Part shown: in pieces, positions 1 to 11,025 of the stretch
How the letters are laid out: each line of letters starts with the position of its first letter
Position numbering within the stretch: position 1 is the first letter of the stretch
From: Rotaria socialis
Taxonomy: Eukaryota; Rotifera; Eurotatoria; Philodinida; Philodinidae
Assembly (NCBI GenBank): GCA_905331475.1
Contig: CAJNYU010001708.1
Span: forward strand, 106,049 to 170,048
Length of the DNA stretch: 64,000 nt
Direction of reading: 5' to 3'
The notes under the pieces: generated by a model
Seen by the model: the letters and a program-made list of their open reading frames with translations, nothing else
The model's database searches: none
Told to the model about the DNA's origin: nothing
Program-made: the position numbers and the translations under genes

Positions 1-453
1 TTTTAACTGTATAATTGGAGAGTTTTTTATATGAAATGATTTCTAGTGATTTTCAGTGATTTCTAATGGCTTCTCATGTTTTTCTAACGGTCAAAATCGA
101 TTTTCTGCCGTTATTTTCGTCCGACCACTGTTTAATGAATTTAAGTGATTTTTGGGACAAAAAAATCATTTTTTCCCCTTGGACTTTATTCCATTTTTTC
201 TATCTAAAAAATGCTTAATGATATGAGCTACTGCTTGGCAGAGAACTGAAAAATGAATCTACACTATTGCAATCCTAAATTTGACAATCCAAATGATAGA
301 ACTGATTATCATAGCTGAGATCGATGATCTTGAAGAAAAGCGAAACCCTAAAAAAATCATGAACGGATAGTATTATATTATTTTCAAATAAAACAATAAG
401 CCATGGAATGCACTATGACTTCTAATCAAAGGGTAATAGAATGATTAACTCAC
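1..453. other. Edge sequence, presumably NRPS intron
   Basis: AT-rich sequence with no exon I can recognise. The NRPS exon to its right ends on the minus strand at a GTGAGT donor (positions 453-448), so this stretch is probably part of the next intron. The following adenylation motif (A3, the Ser/Thr/Gly-rich loop) is not visible here on either strand, so the gene would have to continue beyond the window or be truncated. Confidence 0.4.
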
Positions 454-2477
454 CAGACGCGATCATCAAGAGAACTGTCACATTTTTTGACCTCTTCCAG
501 TAAACTATTCATATTGAGATCAATCATGCTACGAATTTCGGTGGTGATATCAAGTAGAAATTCATTAAATTCTTCACTGAAACTACTTCTAGTTGATGTT
601 TGCACAAGAACCAGTTCACTTCCCGTGTCCTTGACAAGTGTTGCCAGGCGTAGCGATGAATTGTCTGATGACAAAGGGCAGTAAGCAGCTCCACAAAAAA
701 TAATCGCTAATTGGCCTATGATCATCTCTATACTTCGTTGTACACATTGACAAATGATTTGGGATTGTCGATCTTCGAAACGTTTTGAAAGTCGATGAGC
801 ATAGTATAATAGTTCACTGTAAGTGAGACTCTGTTCATCGAAAATAACAGCCACTTTCTGCGGTTGCTCATCGGCCCGAGTAGCAAATTGATGATGAATG
901 CACATGAACGGAGAGAATGATACTTGCGTGTTATTTATTGATTTGATGAGAAATGTCTCGTCAGGCAGTATTAGCGATAATTCGCAGATTGGTCCAGGTT
1001 CTTTTATTAGAAGCATTTGTTTGAGTAAAAGGAAGAATCGGGACGAGATTTTGTCAATTGTAGACATCTCGAACAAATCGACAGATGAATGAATAATTAG
1101 TGACATTTGATCAGTAACTGGACAGTGTCGGACGTTCAGAAAAAAGTCATACTTACAAACAACTTCATGCGGGCTGATGTTAACTGAAAATGGTACAGTA
1201 CACATATTTGCATCACCCAGTAGCTCTTGACTATTTTGACCATAAGCGTTAGTAGGAGAATTCGATTGAAACTCGAACGCTGTATCAAGAAAAGCTGGTT
1301 TCGACGAAAATGGATGTTGAGCAAGAATACGCTGTAATGGGAAATAGGCGTGTTTAAGAGTATCTTCTAACATTGCATTCACAGTGTAAATAAGTTGAGT
1401 GATTTGAGAAAGGGGATTAATTTTACATCGTACAGGAATCGCATTAACAAACATTCCAATTATTTGAAACAATGCTAATTTGTATCGAGCTTCAATATTC
1501 ATTGCTACACACAAATCTGATACACCATTGGTTAATTTGAATAGAAATATATAGAAGCTGGTGAGAGCCAATCTTTCTAGTGTGGTATCTATTGCAGATG
1601 CGTAGGTAAGAAACGATTGTGATAGCTCTTCTCCGAAATCAATCGAGATCAATCGACCACGCCCGGTATGGAATTCTTCAGCTGTGCGCTGTCGATCAAA
1701 TGGTAACGGTAAGAGTTGATCGATTTCACAATCTCGGAGAGCATCTAACCAGAACTTACTAGCCATAGTCATAGAATCTTCTCGTTCAATATGAGAATCT
1801 GAAACATTCATCGAGAAATATTGTTAGTTTAATCCTAACTATGAGACAAAAAACTTACAGTCTATATAGCGTAGAGATATTTCATTATGACTTGGCAACC
1901 GTCTTGTGATATACGCTTCACTGAGATCAGAAAGGAACACCTTCAAAGATGGAAAGTCAAATAAAGAATGATGAATCGTAAAAACCAAAAGATCCCCTCC
2001 TTGAAGACAATCTTCGTTAAAATTTTCTTTATGACGAGCGATACGACATCGGCACACGCGACCGATGGAAACATTAAAGTGTTTAGGATTACCACGTTCG
2101 TCATGCATTATACTATTCAATTCTTCCTCCGAAGTATATTGGCTTTCAACAAATTCAAATAGCTGATTGTTTGGATTCGTAGCATCAACAATTTTCTGCA
2201 TCAATATATTATCATTGGAATCAAAGAAGATGGCTGTACGCAGTGATTCATGTTTCAAAATTATAATTTGCAATGCTTTCCGCAATTGTTTTATTTGAAT
2301 GCTACTCCCAGGAGCAATTCGATACGGAAATGACATGTTATAAATGGCAACTTCTGGGTTTTCCGGATTGAAGCGTATACGTTCGTCAAGCCAGATGCGA
2401 GCTTGCGCAGAAGAAGCCGGAGCTAAAAGATACAGATAGTGATTTTTGAAGAATGTACTTTTTGAATGCGAATGCTT
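454..2477 (-). CDS. NRPS condensation domain plus start of adenylation domain (two exons, partial)
   Basis: Part of a nonribosomal peptide synthetase, a modular enzyme joining amino acids without ribosomes. Exons read 2477-1859 and 1798-454. The 60-bp intron (1858-1799) has a GTAAGT donor and TTTCAG acceptor and is phase 1 on both sides, so the frame is kept. Exon 1 has condensation motif C1 (SSAQARIWL), upstream of the first ATG, which shows the domain starts earlier than that ATG. It also has the catalytic HHxxxD motif as HHSLFDF (F in place of the usual G after Asp). Exon 2 holds the rest of the condensation domain, then adenylation motifs A1 (LTYSEL) and A2 (CGAAYCPLS). It ends at GTGAGT and the remainder is not seen. 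The left border (2477, after TATAG) is a possible acceptor but starts in phase 0, whereas the preceding recognised exon ends in phase 1, so an exon may be missing. Family clear; functionality uncertain. Confidence 0.85.
1799..1858 (-). other. 60-bp NRPS intron
   Basis: GT-AG intron with donor GTAAGT (1858-1853) and acceptor TTTCAG (1804-1799). Removing it joins the two halves of the condensation domain in frame (1+2 nt split codon). Its size is typical of bdelloid introns, in contrast to the kilobase introns of the same gene. Confidence 0.85.
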
Positions 2478-3532
2478 CTATAACTTATGTGCAATCAATA
2501 AAAAAAACAGAAACGCCTCGATCTTCTCCTAGGGAAAGTTAGGCTTCTTTCCATCAGAAAGCATAAATTCATGAACAATTTTTATAGAGCTACCTAAAAC
2601 CAAGTCAGAGCCAGGCAGTACTTCTTACGAAATAGGTTTGACCCCTACAAATAGCATGGGATCATATTTTAGCTCGAATAGCTAAATTTGGTATTGTTAG
2701 TGTCGGTATGGATAGTAGGAATGAATCAATTAAGGCTTAACATTAACTTTAAGTGAGAAAACTTAATTCAAATTATGGACCTAGTAAAAATGATATGTAC
2801 TACACAAACCATCGTTAATCAAAACTTGTTTTCTTCAGCACTAAACGGCCTTAGATAACAAACAAAAGAAGAACGTACTTGCACAGCTATGCCTTCTAAT
2901 ACTGGAGTAAGATCATTCAATAAAACAAATTTTCAGCGACCAGTAGAATCTCACCAATATATATTCAAATTCACATGAGAAATGCTGAGAAAATTTGATA
3001 GAATTTAACAAAGCGTGATGATCAGGAGTAGTACCACGATCATATCAAAATTATCAAGATTGAAAGAAATTGTTATGCACTTTTTCAGTGTTTAAAAACG
3101 TGTAGCGTCTGAAATAGATTATACTTCAAGAAATTGTATTGCTTGAAGCCTCCTGGTCTCGCTTGATATCATGACGCGATTATCTTACAGTAGATCGCGA
3201 TATATTACACCAAGTACTGTTCTATTCACACGGTCGTTAATAGGTATGCCGCAATGTTCGTTTAAAATGATGTAGCGGGCTGACAACAGTTTAGGGTGGT
3301 ATGATTTAAAAACTTGTCGATGAGTTGTTCTTAAAAATGATGTCAGACTATCCTATTCTTATATTAATGTTTTTTTTTTGGACGAAAACCCGAAATTACG
3401 AGTAAGAATTGAACTGTACCATTTTAATGAGCGACACTTCGAAAGTTATCTTCTATTCATTCTATTTCTCGTCGATTCCTACTGAACTGTTTTTTCAAAC
3501 GAAAAAGTCAAGAGAATGACCAAGAAGCATAC
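2478..3532. other. Unassigned 1.05-kb stretch inside the NRPS gene
   Basis: Lies between the A5-A7 exon and the condensation-domain exon. A carrier (thiolation) domain with an LGGxS serine motif and the A10 lysine motif would be expected here, but I find neither. A short open stretch on the minus strand near 2885-2930 ending at a GTACGT donor-like site is the only exon candidate, and it matches no motif I know. Otherwise AT-rich and featureless. Confidence 0.4.
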
Positions 3533-4129
3533 CTCTATCAACAATATTTGATATCCGATGAAATTTCATTTGTTGTACTTCCTCAGGAAGAGTGATGGGC
3601 AGCTCTGCAATAGATTTCCACGATGGAGCGTATTGTAAATTCAATTTCTTATCGATGCCGTTGAATGTCTTCGGGGTTGTACGTTCTACTGTTTTCTCTC
3701 GAGCACATTTTCCATGTAAGTTTAATTCCAAAATAGATCGTTTCACAAAATGAAGGCTATGGTTTTGATCGATTCTTACCATGTCACCCGTTTTATAAAA
3801 TATAGCATCATTGACTTGAAATTTCAGTTCATTCATCAAATTTTCACGTTCAAAATAACCAGCAAACAATCCAGGACTATTAATGCACAGTTCGCCGATT
3901 TCACCAGGACAAACTAAGTGCTGTTTCTTATCGATAATAACATAGTCTATATTGGGGCATGGTTGCCCAATAGATAAGGAATCGATTTTGTTCGAAGAAA
4001 AAAGTTCATCATTACTGACATGGTAAGTAGTAATTAATGGACATTCAGCAGATCCATAAATGTTATATAGCTTACAATCAGAATGCAGATGACGAATAAT
4101 TTCTGCTGCCTTGACTTCCATTATATCAC
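3533..4129 (-). CDS. NRPS adenylation domain, motifs A5-A7 (internal exon)
   Basis: Internal exon of the NRPS. It opens after a TTTTTAG acceptor (4130-4136) with two bases that complete the split codon of the preceding exon, so the phases match. Visible adenylation motifs are A5 (NIYGSAE), A6 (GEIGELCINSPGLFAGYF) and A7 (YKTGDMVRI), all involved in ATP/aminoacyl-adenylate binding. The A8 hinge that should follow (normally GRxDxQVKxRGxRIE) is only dimly recognisable as a KR...LHGKCAREK stretch lacking the usual Arg-Ile-Glu. The catalytic-lysine motif A10 and the carrier-domain serine are not found. The exon ends at a GTATGC donor (3532). The degraded C-terminal part suggests either a missed exon boundary or a decaying domain. 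Confidence 0.8.
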
Positions 4130-4199
4130 CTAAAAACAAACAAACGCATGTTTGATACAAATCAAATCTATCTTGAGGGTGCGGGTGCACTGTAAAAAA

Positions 4200-5330
4200 A
4201 AATAAGTGTTCTACCGAACTTTGGAGGTTTGGTACTATTTTACGAAACGATTTTAAGTTCCTTGGCATGAAAATAGTTTCGGAACTTCCATAAAGAACCT
4301 TTTTAAGTTCCGAAAGTTGTAAAGGGTTTTGAAGTTTCACTACGAAACCATCTAGAAGTTTCGTTGAGTGTGAACCAAACTTTTGCTAGTTTCGTATTCT
4401 TCATACAAAACCATTGGGAGTTCTGAACAGCATTTAAAAGTTCCGCATAGGTTCTTCGAAACCATTCAGGGTTGCGAAAGTACAATAAAGGTTCTGGACA
4501 CATTCTACAAAACTATTTCCGGCTCCGTCAAAGAAATACTGAACCTTTGTGTCACTTATGAAACAGTGAATAGTTTCGTACGATCTACGCTGAACTGTTT
4601 TATGTTTTACGAAACTAATGAGAGTTTCGTTTAACAAGGAAAGGTTTCGTGTATCTTATACGAATCAATGGAAAGTTTCGCGAAGCATCCAAAGGTTCGG
4701 CATGCATCACACGAAACCATTTATACTTTCGTAAATGATATAATAGTTCAGTATATCTTTTGCAAAACCATGGGTAGTTTCGTGAAACATGTCCGGAACG
4801 ATTAGAGCTTTTAAACAACTGAGAATGGTTTCGTAGAGTCTCTCCGGAACTTTTAGATACTATATGAAACTGGCAAAAGTTTCGTAGTATGTCTGCTGAA
4901 CCTTCAGACAACTGAACGAAACCGTTAATGGTTCCGCAAAAGATATCCAAAACCAATTGATGCCTTTCGAAGTAAGTAATAGTTTCGTAACGTGAATGCG
5001 ATACTTTTGCAACCCTTATAGAGGCATGCATGGTTTCGTAACAGATATACGGAGCCATCAATCGTGTTACATAATTCACATAAATCATATATCTGGCTTT
5101 GGAAACTATCTGTAGTTTTGAAGTATGTATACCAAACCTCAAAATAAGTAGTGAAACACCTATTGCTTTCGTACACTGTATACGACACCATGAAATAGTT
5201 CGGGGAACCATCAATAGATCCGTACAAAGTATAGGGAACCAGTTATGGCTTTAGCCAAGATACTGAACCTTTTAACGTTTCATTCGCTCATTAATTAACC
5301 ATCCAGGGTTCATGCTAGTTTACAGACCCA
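4200..5330. repeat. Degenerate GAAACC/TTTCGT array
   Basis: Dozens of imperfect copies of short complementary motifs (GAAACCAT, TTTCGTA, GGAACC) in both orientations, spaced roughly every 25-60 bp. The same motif vocabulary recurs at 7680-7860, 35760-36020 and 13490-13550. Several open frames run through it on both strands only because the motif lacks stop codons. Confidence 0.6.
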
Positions 5331-5449
5331 TCTCAGATCCTCAACAGTTGCGGATATTTGAAAAGGATCCGTCCTGCATCAATTTTTTAAATGCTGAACC
5401 ATTTTTCGAAACATGGTCTGGCTTGAAGCCAGATTCTATATTTTCGCAA

Positions 5450-5960
5450 TGTGATTTAAGTCATATAAAACATTACTAGGCTATCGATGTCGAGGATTCT
5501 AAATCTGTTAACATTTTTTCAATCTGAGCTCCCATTGGTCAGATATTGGGTCTATTAAAAAATTAAGGATTGTGAAATTAGACATTTCATTTCAACTCGG
5601 ATCTCAATTCTGATTGAAGTTCGAAATAGGTTATCAATGTCAAGGAATCCGAATCCGTCATTAATTTATCCATCCGAGCGCCCATTGGTCAGATATTGGG
5701 TCCATTGAAAATTCGAAGACGACAAAGTTAGACTTTTTATTTCAACTTCGATCTGAATTCTGATTGAAGTTTCAAATAGGTTATCGATGTCGAGGAATCC
5801 GAATCCGTCATTACGTTTTCCAACCGAGCTCCCATTGGTCAGATATTGGGTCCATCAAAAAATCGAGTGCTGTAAAATTAGACATTTCATTTCAACTCCG
5901 ATCTTAATTTTGATCGAAGTTTAGACTAGGTTATTGTGGTCGAGGAATCGGGATCCTTCA
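5450..5960. repeat. 150-bp tandem repeat, about 3.4 copies
   Basis: The segment CCCATTGGTCAGATATTGGG begins at 5531, 5681 and 5831, giving an exact 150-bp period. Flanking blocks such as AATAGGTTATCRATGTC and GGAATCCGAATCCGTCA repeat in register. A diverged single copy in inverse orientation lies at about 48080-48180, so the unit is dispersed as well as tandem. Confidence 0.85.
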
Positions 5961-6734
5961 TCGTTTTATCGATCACATGGATGCGATAGCTGAATGGTAG
6001 AGCCGGTTAGTGGTATCTCCAAAATCGATTGATTAATTATGGATATCTTTTCAAGTATGATCGTTCTTTTATCTTCTACGATACGTCACATGTAATTATG
6101 AATACGCAGGTAATGTCTCTCTGGTCAATTGAATTGCAAATTTAATATGATATAAGGAATTGGTGTTTTTTTAAATATTTTAGGTATATGGGAATAATTC
6201 ATTTAATCGTAAGTTGAATCTTACAATATAAGTTGCTGTTCTTTTTTCTTATTTAGGATTGTCTCAAAAACAACTAACTGGGATGCCACTTTCGTGCGAA
6301 TAGCGGAGAAAATTCTAGCTCGTATTCTACTCCCAGCAAATCTAGGTAAATATAACACATAGTGATAAGATTTAGCAACTATTCTATTCGTTTAATGCTT
6401 ATTTTTAACCGGACACGGATGAATATTCAATGGAAGCTTAAATGTAAGTTTTCTTCTTTAAATATAGTCTTATTTCCGTTCATGATCGATTCCTTTTTTC
6501 GATTTAGAAGTTAATCTATTTTGTTTTACAAATGATTGTTTTTCTGTTTCAGACTTGGTTGAGATGCTACTTTTCATGTTAGTTTATTGGTCAAAATAAC
6601 TGGTTATTTGTTTCCTGTGGACGAGTTCGCAATCTTGATATGGAAGTAAGTTTATGCTTTTTGTCGGGTTTTTTTTTTAGGAAGACTTATTCACGGGTTT
6701 GAGGTAAACAATATTTTCTCTTTCTTGTCTAAAG

Positions 6735-7655
6735 AGGGAGCCCTTGGAAGTGATGCATGGTTTTTCGAGTTGAACTACCGTACATATGGTCGATTTCAGT
6801 GAGATAAGGGCAGCCTCTGAAGGATGCCTTTCATTAGTTCTTCCTTCGAAAGTCATCCTTATGTTATCAAAATTTCAGTGAAATGCCGAGGAAACCTTTG
6901 TAGCTGTCGAATTGGTTTTGAGTTTGAGCCCAGTTTGTCAGATAGATCTTAGTGAAATATAAAAAGCTCGAAATGAACGATGGCTAATAAGTCTTCTGTA
7001 GAAAGTTGCAGATATTTTCTTGAATTTTAAGCTAGTGTTGCAGATATCAGGGAATTGAATGAGACTATTTCTATTTAAGGTTTAATGAAGAGAAGAATTG
7101 ATTTATTAGGGAAATGTCCCAAAAGGTTTATTTTACAAGAATGCACATTTCCTAGGGATAGTAAAGTTCATGGAAAATACCACATTTCATTATCCTTTTT
7201 TTAGAGACTAGTGGTATTGTTGAGCTTTGAAAACTCTGGAAAAGATGTGTGCTTTTGAGGAAAACCTTTAGAGCATTTCCCTGATAAGTGAATTACTCTC
7301 TTCACGAAATCTCAAATAGAAATAGCCTCATTCAATTCACTGATATCAGCCACACTATAGGTTAAAATTCAAGAAAATGTCTGCAACTTTCTATAGAATA
7401 CTTATGAATCATCGTTCATTTCGAGCTTTTTATATTTCACTAAGATCTATCTGACAAACTGGGCTCAAACTCAAAACCAATTCGACAGCTACAAAGGTTT
7501 CCTCGGCATTTCACTGAAATTTTGATAACATAATGATAACTTTCGAATGAAGAACTAACAAAAGGCATCCTTCAGGGTTTTCCATATCTCACTGAAATCG
7601 ACCATATGTACGGCAGCTCAACTCAAAAACCATGCATCACTTCCAAGGGGTTCCT
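6735..7655. repeat. Long inverted repeat (foldback), arms about 345 bp
   Basis: Left arm about 6735-7079, right arm about 7313-7655. They match as reverse complements over nearly their whole length, for example GTGATGCATGGTTTTTCGAG against the inverse near 7630. The spacer is about 230 bp. No coding content is recognised. The structure sits inside the 4188-7887 element. Confidence 0.8.
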
Positions 7656-8314
7656 CATCAGATGAGTATGATTCGGAAAGTTTTATACGAAACCATGTGT
7701 ACGAAACCTTTTTAGCAGAATTTCACAGAGGTTTCGTACGGAACCATGTGTACGAAACCATTTTTTCCATTTACCAAGAAGAAGTTCCATACGGAACCTT
7801 TTTTCTACGAAACCTAAAAAGGATCTGACCGTGTGCCCGCGCTCAGATCCTTTTTTGGTTCCGTGGAATACCTTTTTTTTTACAGTGTGTTGGCTAATAA
7901 AGAGTTGTACCCACATCCATACCCGTACGTCTTCGCTCGCTTATAACTATGAATTAACTATATTTTATGTAAGTTTCAGTCGATTAATGAATGAAAAGTA
8001 GAAAGCTCTGTTAAACCAAACATGGATGCTCACGGTGGAATGTGGATGACGAGAAACTGCACATAATTTACAAGAAATATATTAGAGCAGCCAGATAGAT
8101 ATGGCAATATATTAATTTTTTTACGAATCAAATGTTAAGTTGATGTTACTCGTGCAGAGAAATATATTGCCCAAACATAAACTGATTTCAGTCATGTCGC
8201 GATTCACTACGAAGAATAAGGATAAAAAGGATAAATGCGAACAATTAATATATTTGAGTTCATCATAAGTTAGTCTCTATAGAAAATAAACTAATCGAAG
8301 CAATATTTACATAC

Positions 8315-8651
8315 CAACTGAGCATAATCTTCTTATTGATTGTAAAGCTGGTTGATAATTATTCGACGAATCTTGCACATAACCATATAAACTTTTCATA
8401 GATAATGGAACAAAGAAAGCAACCGTAACTTGTTGATTTTCAATGCAAGCGCAGATATATTGTGCATCACGATTACCGTTTGAAGGAAGCATAACAAGTG
8501 TACCACCAAAATATAAAGCACCAATGATCTCTTCAAAGTGAAAATAAAAAGAGCACGGACTCGCTTGCAAAACAATCGAATTGGCAGTCATCATGTCGAC
8601 TTGAGATAAAGAATCCAAACAGGAAACAATACTTCGATGAGAACATTCAAC
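8315..8651 (-). CDS. NRPS adenylation domain, A3-A5 connecting exon
   Basis: 337-nt internal exon of the NRPS. It starts after a TTATAG acceptor (8652-8653) in phase 0 with the residues VECSHRSIVSCL. That is the segment following the A3 glycine loop in adenylation domains, and it continues exactly where the 14.3-kb exon stops (TGPSKI). It contains the A4-like region (FHFEEIIGALYFGGTLVMLP) and ends in the SIRRLCSVG stretch before A5, at a GTATGT donor (8314-8309), in phase 1. The upstream frame has no stop before the acceptor, so the real exon is longer than the first ATG would suggest. Two very long introns flank it (4,185 and 5,619 bp). Confidence 0.85.
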
Positions 8652-8874
8652 CTATAATGAACATTTTTCAAAATGAAAGCTCCGTTTATTACGATATTTT
8701 TTATATTGAGCTACAATTAAAAAAAGTTGTGTTTCCTGCATAAATGTTGTATTTTATTCCCTTTTCTGAAACAACGGGTTATACGCAGCTTCAAAAATCT
8801 TTAAACGTTTTTGTATGCTTGACAATACAATCGGATTTCAGTATGCGGTAAACCAATAAAAATTCATATTTGTC

Positions 8875-9031
8875 AAACTTGAAACTTGAATTCAATTGAA
8901 ATTTGAAATTTTGCAATTTTCAAACTTTTAAACCAGCAGCATTGGTGGCTCACACATATATTGCTATTAGTTGAAAGCTGAAAGTTGAAAATTTCGATTT
9001 TCAATTGAATTCAAGTTTCACATTTGACGCT
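8875..9031. mobile_element. ~155-bp MITE, CAAACTTGAAACTTGAATTC family
   Basis: Inverted termini of about 35 bp built on GAAACTTGAATTCAATTGAA, with an internal conserved stretch containing CACACATATAT. A second copy is at about 42066-42226 and a short one at about 36205-36258. No target duplication was identified. Confidence 0.65.
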
Positions 9032-9439
9032 AGCGTCAAGTTGGAGATTGCAATCTATAATAAATTAGTATCACTAATTAAAATAATTTAGAGCTATTTA
9101 CTGAGCTTTAATATGTGTGTCTTCTGACAGAATGAGTTAAGGGCCAAAATATCGATAATAGTTAAATATGTAGATAAGTGTGACACATAGAAATGGTCAG
9201 TTTGATGTGCTAAAATGCAATGATCCGTGGCGTTTATTCTACAGAGAAAATCGAAGTGAATTCATCTTTCCGACAATAAGAGGGAGATTTTCGGGTCTGC
9301 AGATTAACTAACACAAATAATTTGGTGTCAAGAGTTCAAACTGAATGCAATATTGTGTTCTAAAGATGATTAATATATTAATAAAACAAACCGAGAGCTG
9401 GAGCGGCTAGTCGTGAGTAGACCTACGGCAGTTCCATAT

Positions 9440-9770
9440 TAGTTCCGATCTTTGGAACTGTGTCAAAAGTTCTTTGATCGGAACTGATCTATGCCAAACA
9501 GTTCCTCGGTAGGAACTGAACTCTGTCCAACAGTTCATCGGCAGGAACTGAACTGCTCGAACGGTTCTTTGATCGGAACTGAACTGTTCGAACAGTTCTT
9601 TGATCGGAACTGATCTGTTTAAACAGTTCTTTGATCGGAACTGATCTGTGTCATACAGTTCTTTGATCGGAACTAATCTGTGTCATACAGTTCTTTGGTC
9701 GGAACTGAACTGTTCGAACAGTTCTTTGATCGAAACAGATCATCAGATCTGAACTAAAACGGAACTGTCA
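9440..9770. repeat. 32-bp dyad repeat array, left
   Basis: About ten copies of a 32-bp unit centred on AGTTCTTTGATCGGAACT, a hairpin-forming dyad; the copies near 9600-9700 are nearly identical. It ends with TGTCACAACCCTAG, which resembles the right terminus of the hAT-type MITE at 20950-21187 and suggests a nested or mosaic origin. Confidence 0.8.
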
Positions 9771-10189
9771 CAACCCTAGTCCGTTAAAAAGTTTTTTTTC
9801 AAACAATATGCATATTATTTGGAAACACACTACACCCTAGATTCATGAAAGAATGGAAATTTTCCTTCGATTGTACATTTTGTGAAAGTTACACATACGT
9901 ATGTATCGATGTTGCGGCGAAATTAAAATTTTCAGGAACTCTAATGTTTCCAGCACAGGGACACAAAGCCCCCATTGCCTAAAAATGACATGTTGTCTTT
10001 TAAATATGTAAAGAGCTTGCTCTGTACAATGAGAAAGTTCGTATGTGTGTATAATCGTTCTCGTTGGGTCAAACCTACTTTGTCTTCATGAAACAGGATT
10101 CTAAGCATCTTTTGTTACGAGCACAACCCCACTTGTCTTTGAGAAAAATCACCCCACAGCTCGACCTGAACCCTATCGAAAAATTCCCT

Positions 10190-10610
10190 AAGACACAGTT
10201 CCGGAAAAGTAACTGTTCCGTAGGCACAGTTCCTGAAAAGTAGCTGTTCGAGTGGACACAGTTCCGGGCAAGAACTGTTCGGGTGGACACAGTTCCTGAG
10301 AAGTAACTGTTCGGGCTGACACAGTTCCCAGCCAAGAACTTTTTGGGTTGACACAGTTCCGGGCAGGAGCTGTTCGGGTGGACACAGTTCCTGAGAAGTA
10401 ACTATTCGGGCTGACACAGTTCCGGGCCAAGAACTGTTCGGGTAGAGACGGTTCCCGGGTAGGAACTATTCGGAGGATCTGGTTCCTGGGCAGGAACTGT
10501 TCTGGGGATCTGGGTTCCCGACAGAGAACTGTGTATTCACTACAGTTCCTGGAAAGGAACTGTGTGTTAGAAACAGTTCTTCGAAAAGATTCGGTTCAAA
10601 GAACCGAGAG
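10190..10610. repeat. 32-bp dyad repeat array, right
   Basis: About thirteen units of 31-32 bp with consensus ACACAGTTCC...GAACTGTTCGGG. It shares the AGTTC/GAACT dyad with the left array, but the connecting bases differ. Open minus-strand frames across it (about 10075-10430) repeat the period and are artefacts. Confidence 0.8.
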
Positions 10611-10620
10611 CTGTCGTAGG

Positions 10621-11025
10621 TCTAGTCGTGAGTGACAGTCCGTAGGGCCATCCACGAATGACTAGACGTCGATATTGAAGTTTTACCGTAGGTATACTTA
10701 AGTGAAGATTCAGAGAAGATATAGAGTGGTTTTCAAAAGAATTCCACCAAGACTTTGCTGATGAACAATTCTACTAAGATATTACTTTGAAGAAGTATCA
10801 TCAAATAAAAACTCTGACAAATAATTCAATAAGAAGCTTAGATGTAAAAATTTGCTACTCTAAATTCCTGTATTATAAGAAAAATCATTTTTGCAAGAAA
10901 GAACACCTAAATTGCCCCGACGATGTATGGAAATTGACCATTAGTAGAGGAAAGATAATTAACTATGGAATGTCTAGCCGTGAGTGGCGATCCATAGGAC
11001 CACCGACAAACGACTAGACATTGTG
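10621..11025. repeat. Pair of ~48-nt CTAGTCGTGAGTGG hairpins
   Basis: Two direct copies, 10621-10668 and about 10976-11019, each start GTCTAG(T/C)CGTGAGTG and end with ACGACTAGAC or ATGACTAGAC, so each can fold into a stem of about 8-13 bp. A truncated copy lies at 9404-9418 and a related one at about 19447-19500. Role unknown. Confidence 0.6.

Larger units (their letters stand above)
4188..7887. mobile_element. 3.7-kb composite inverted-repeat element in an NRPS intron
   Basis: Both ends carry the inverted terminus CACTGTAAAAAAAA (left 4188, right ending 7887), the same terminus as the MITEs at 27.2 and 32.9 kb, where it abuts TA. Here the flanking dinucleotide is TG on both sides. Inside are a degenerate array of GAAACC/TTTCGT motifs (about 4200-5330), a 150-bp tandem repeat and a long foldback. 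No coding capacity is seen; open frames across the array are repeat artefacts. Removing the element would shrink the host intron from 4,185 to 485 bp. Confidence 0.6.
9419..10623. mobile_element. 1.2-kb MITE-like element with two 32-bp dyad arrays
   Basis: Begins AGACCTACGGCAG and ends CTGTCGTAGGTCT, an inverted terminal repeat with one mismatch. It is flanked on both sides by AGTCGTGAGT (9409-9418 and 10624-10633), a 10-bp direct repeat of the size that Mutator-like elements generate. Two internal arrays (about 9440-9770 and 10190-10610) have a 32-bp period around an AGTTC...GAACT dyad. No protein is encoded. Caution: the word CCGAGAGCTG also occurs just outside the left end and just inside the right end, so a larger direct duplication is an alternative explanation. 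Confidence 0.6.

Noticed and set aside
4303-5227. Several open frames of 60-200 codons on the minus strand
   Set aside because: They translate the GAAACC/TTTCGT repeat array; the same sequence is open in more than one frame and no domain is visible.
5965-6010. tRNA-like segment GCGATAGCTGAATGGTAGAG
   Set aside because: Only a D-arm-like half is present; no T-arm follows at the right distance.
10075-10430. Three overlapping minus-strand frames with periodic ELCPPEQLL-type translations
   Set aside because: Periodicity follows the 32-bp DNA repeat, so the frames are artefacts.
9440-10610. Regular 32-bp repeats resembling a CRISPR array
   Set aside because: Units are contiguous and degenerate with no unique spacers, they form dyads, and no cas genes occur; the context is eukaryotic with spliceosomal introns.
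9404-11025. Self-cleaving ribozyme (hammerhead type) for the CTAGTCGTGAGT hairpins
   Set aside because: The conserved CUGAUGA and GAAA core elements are absent.
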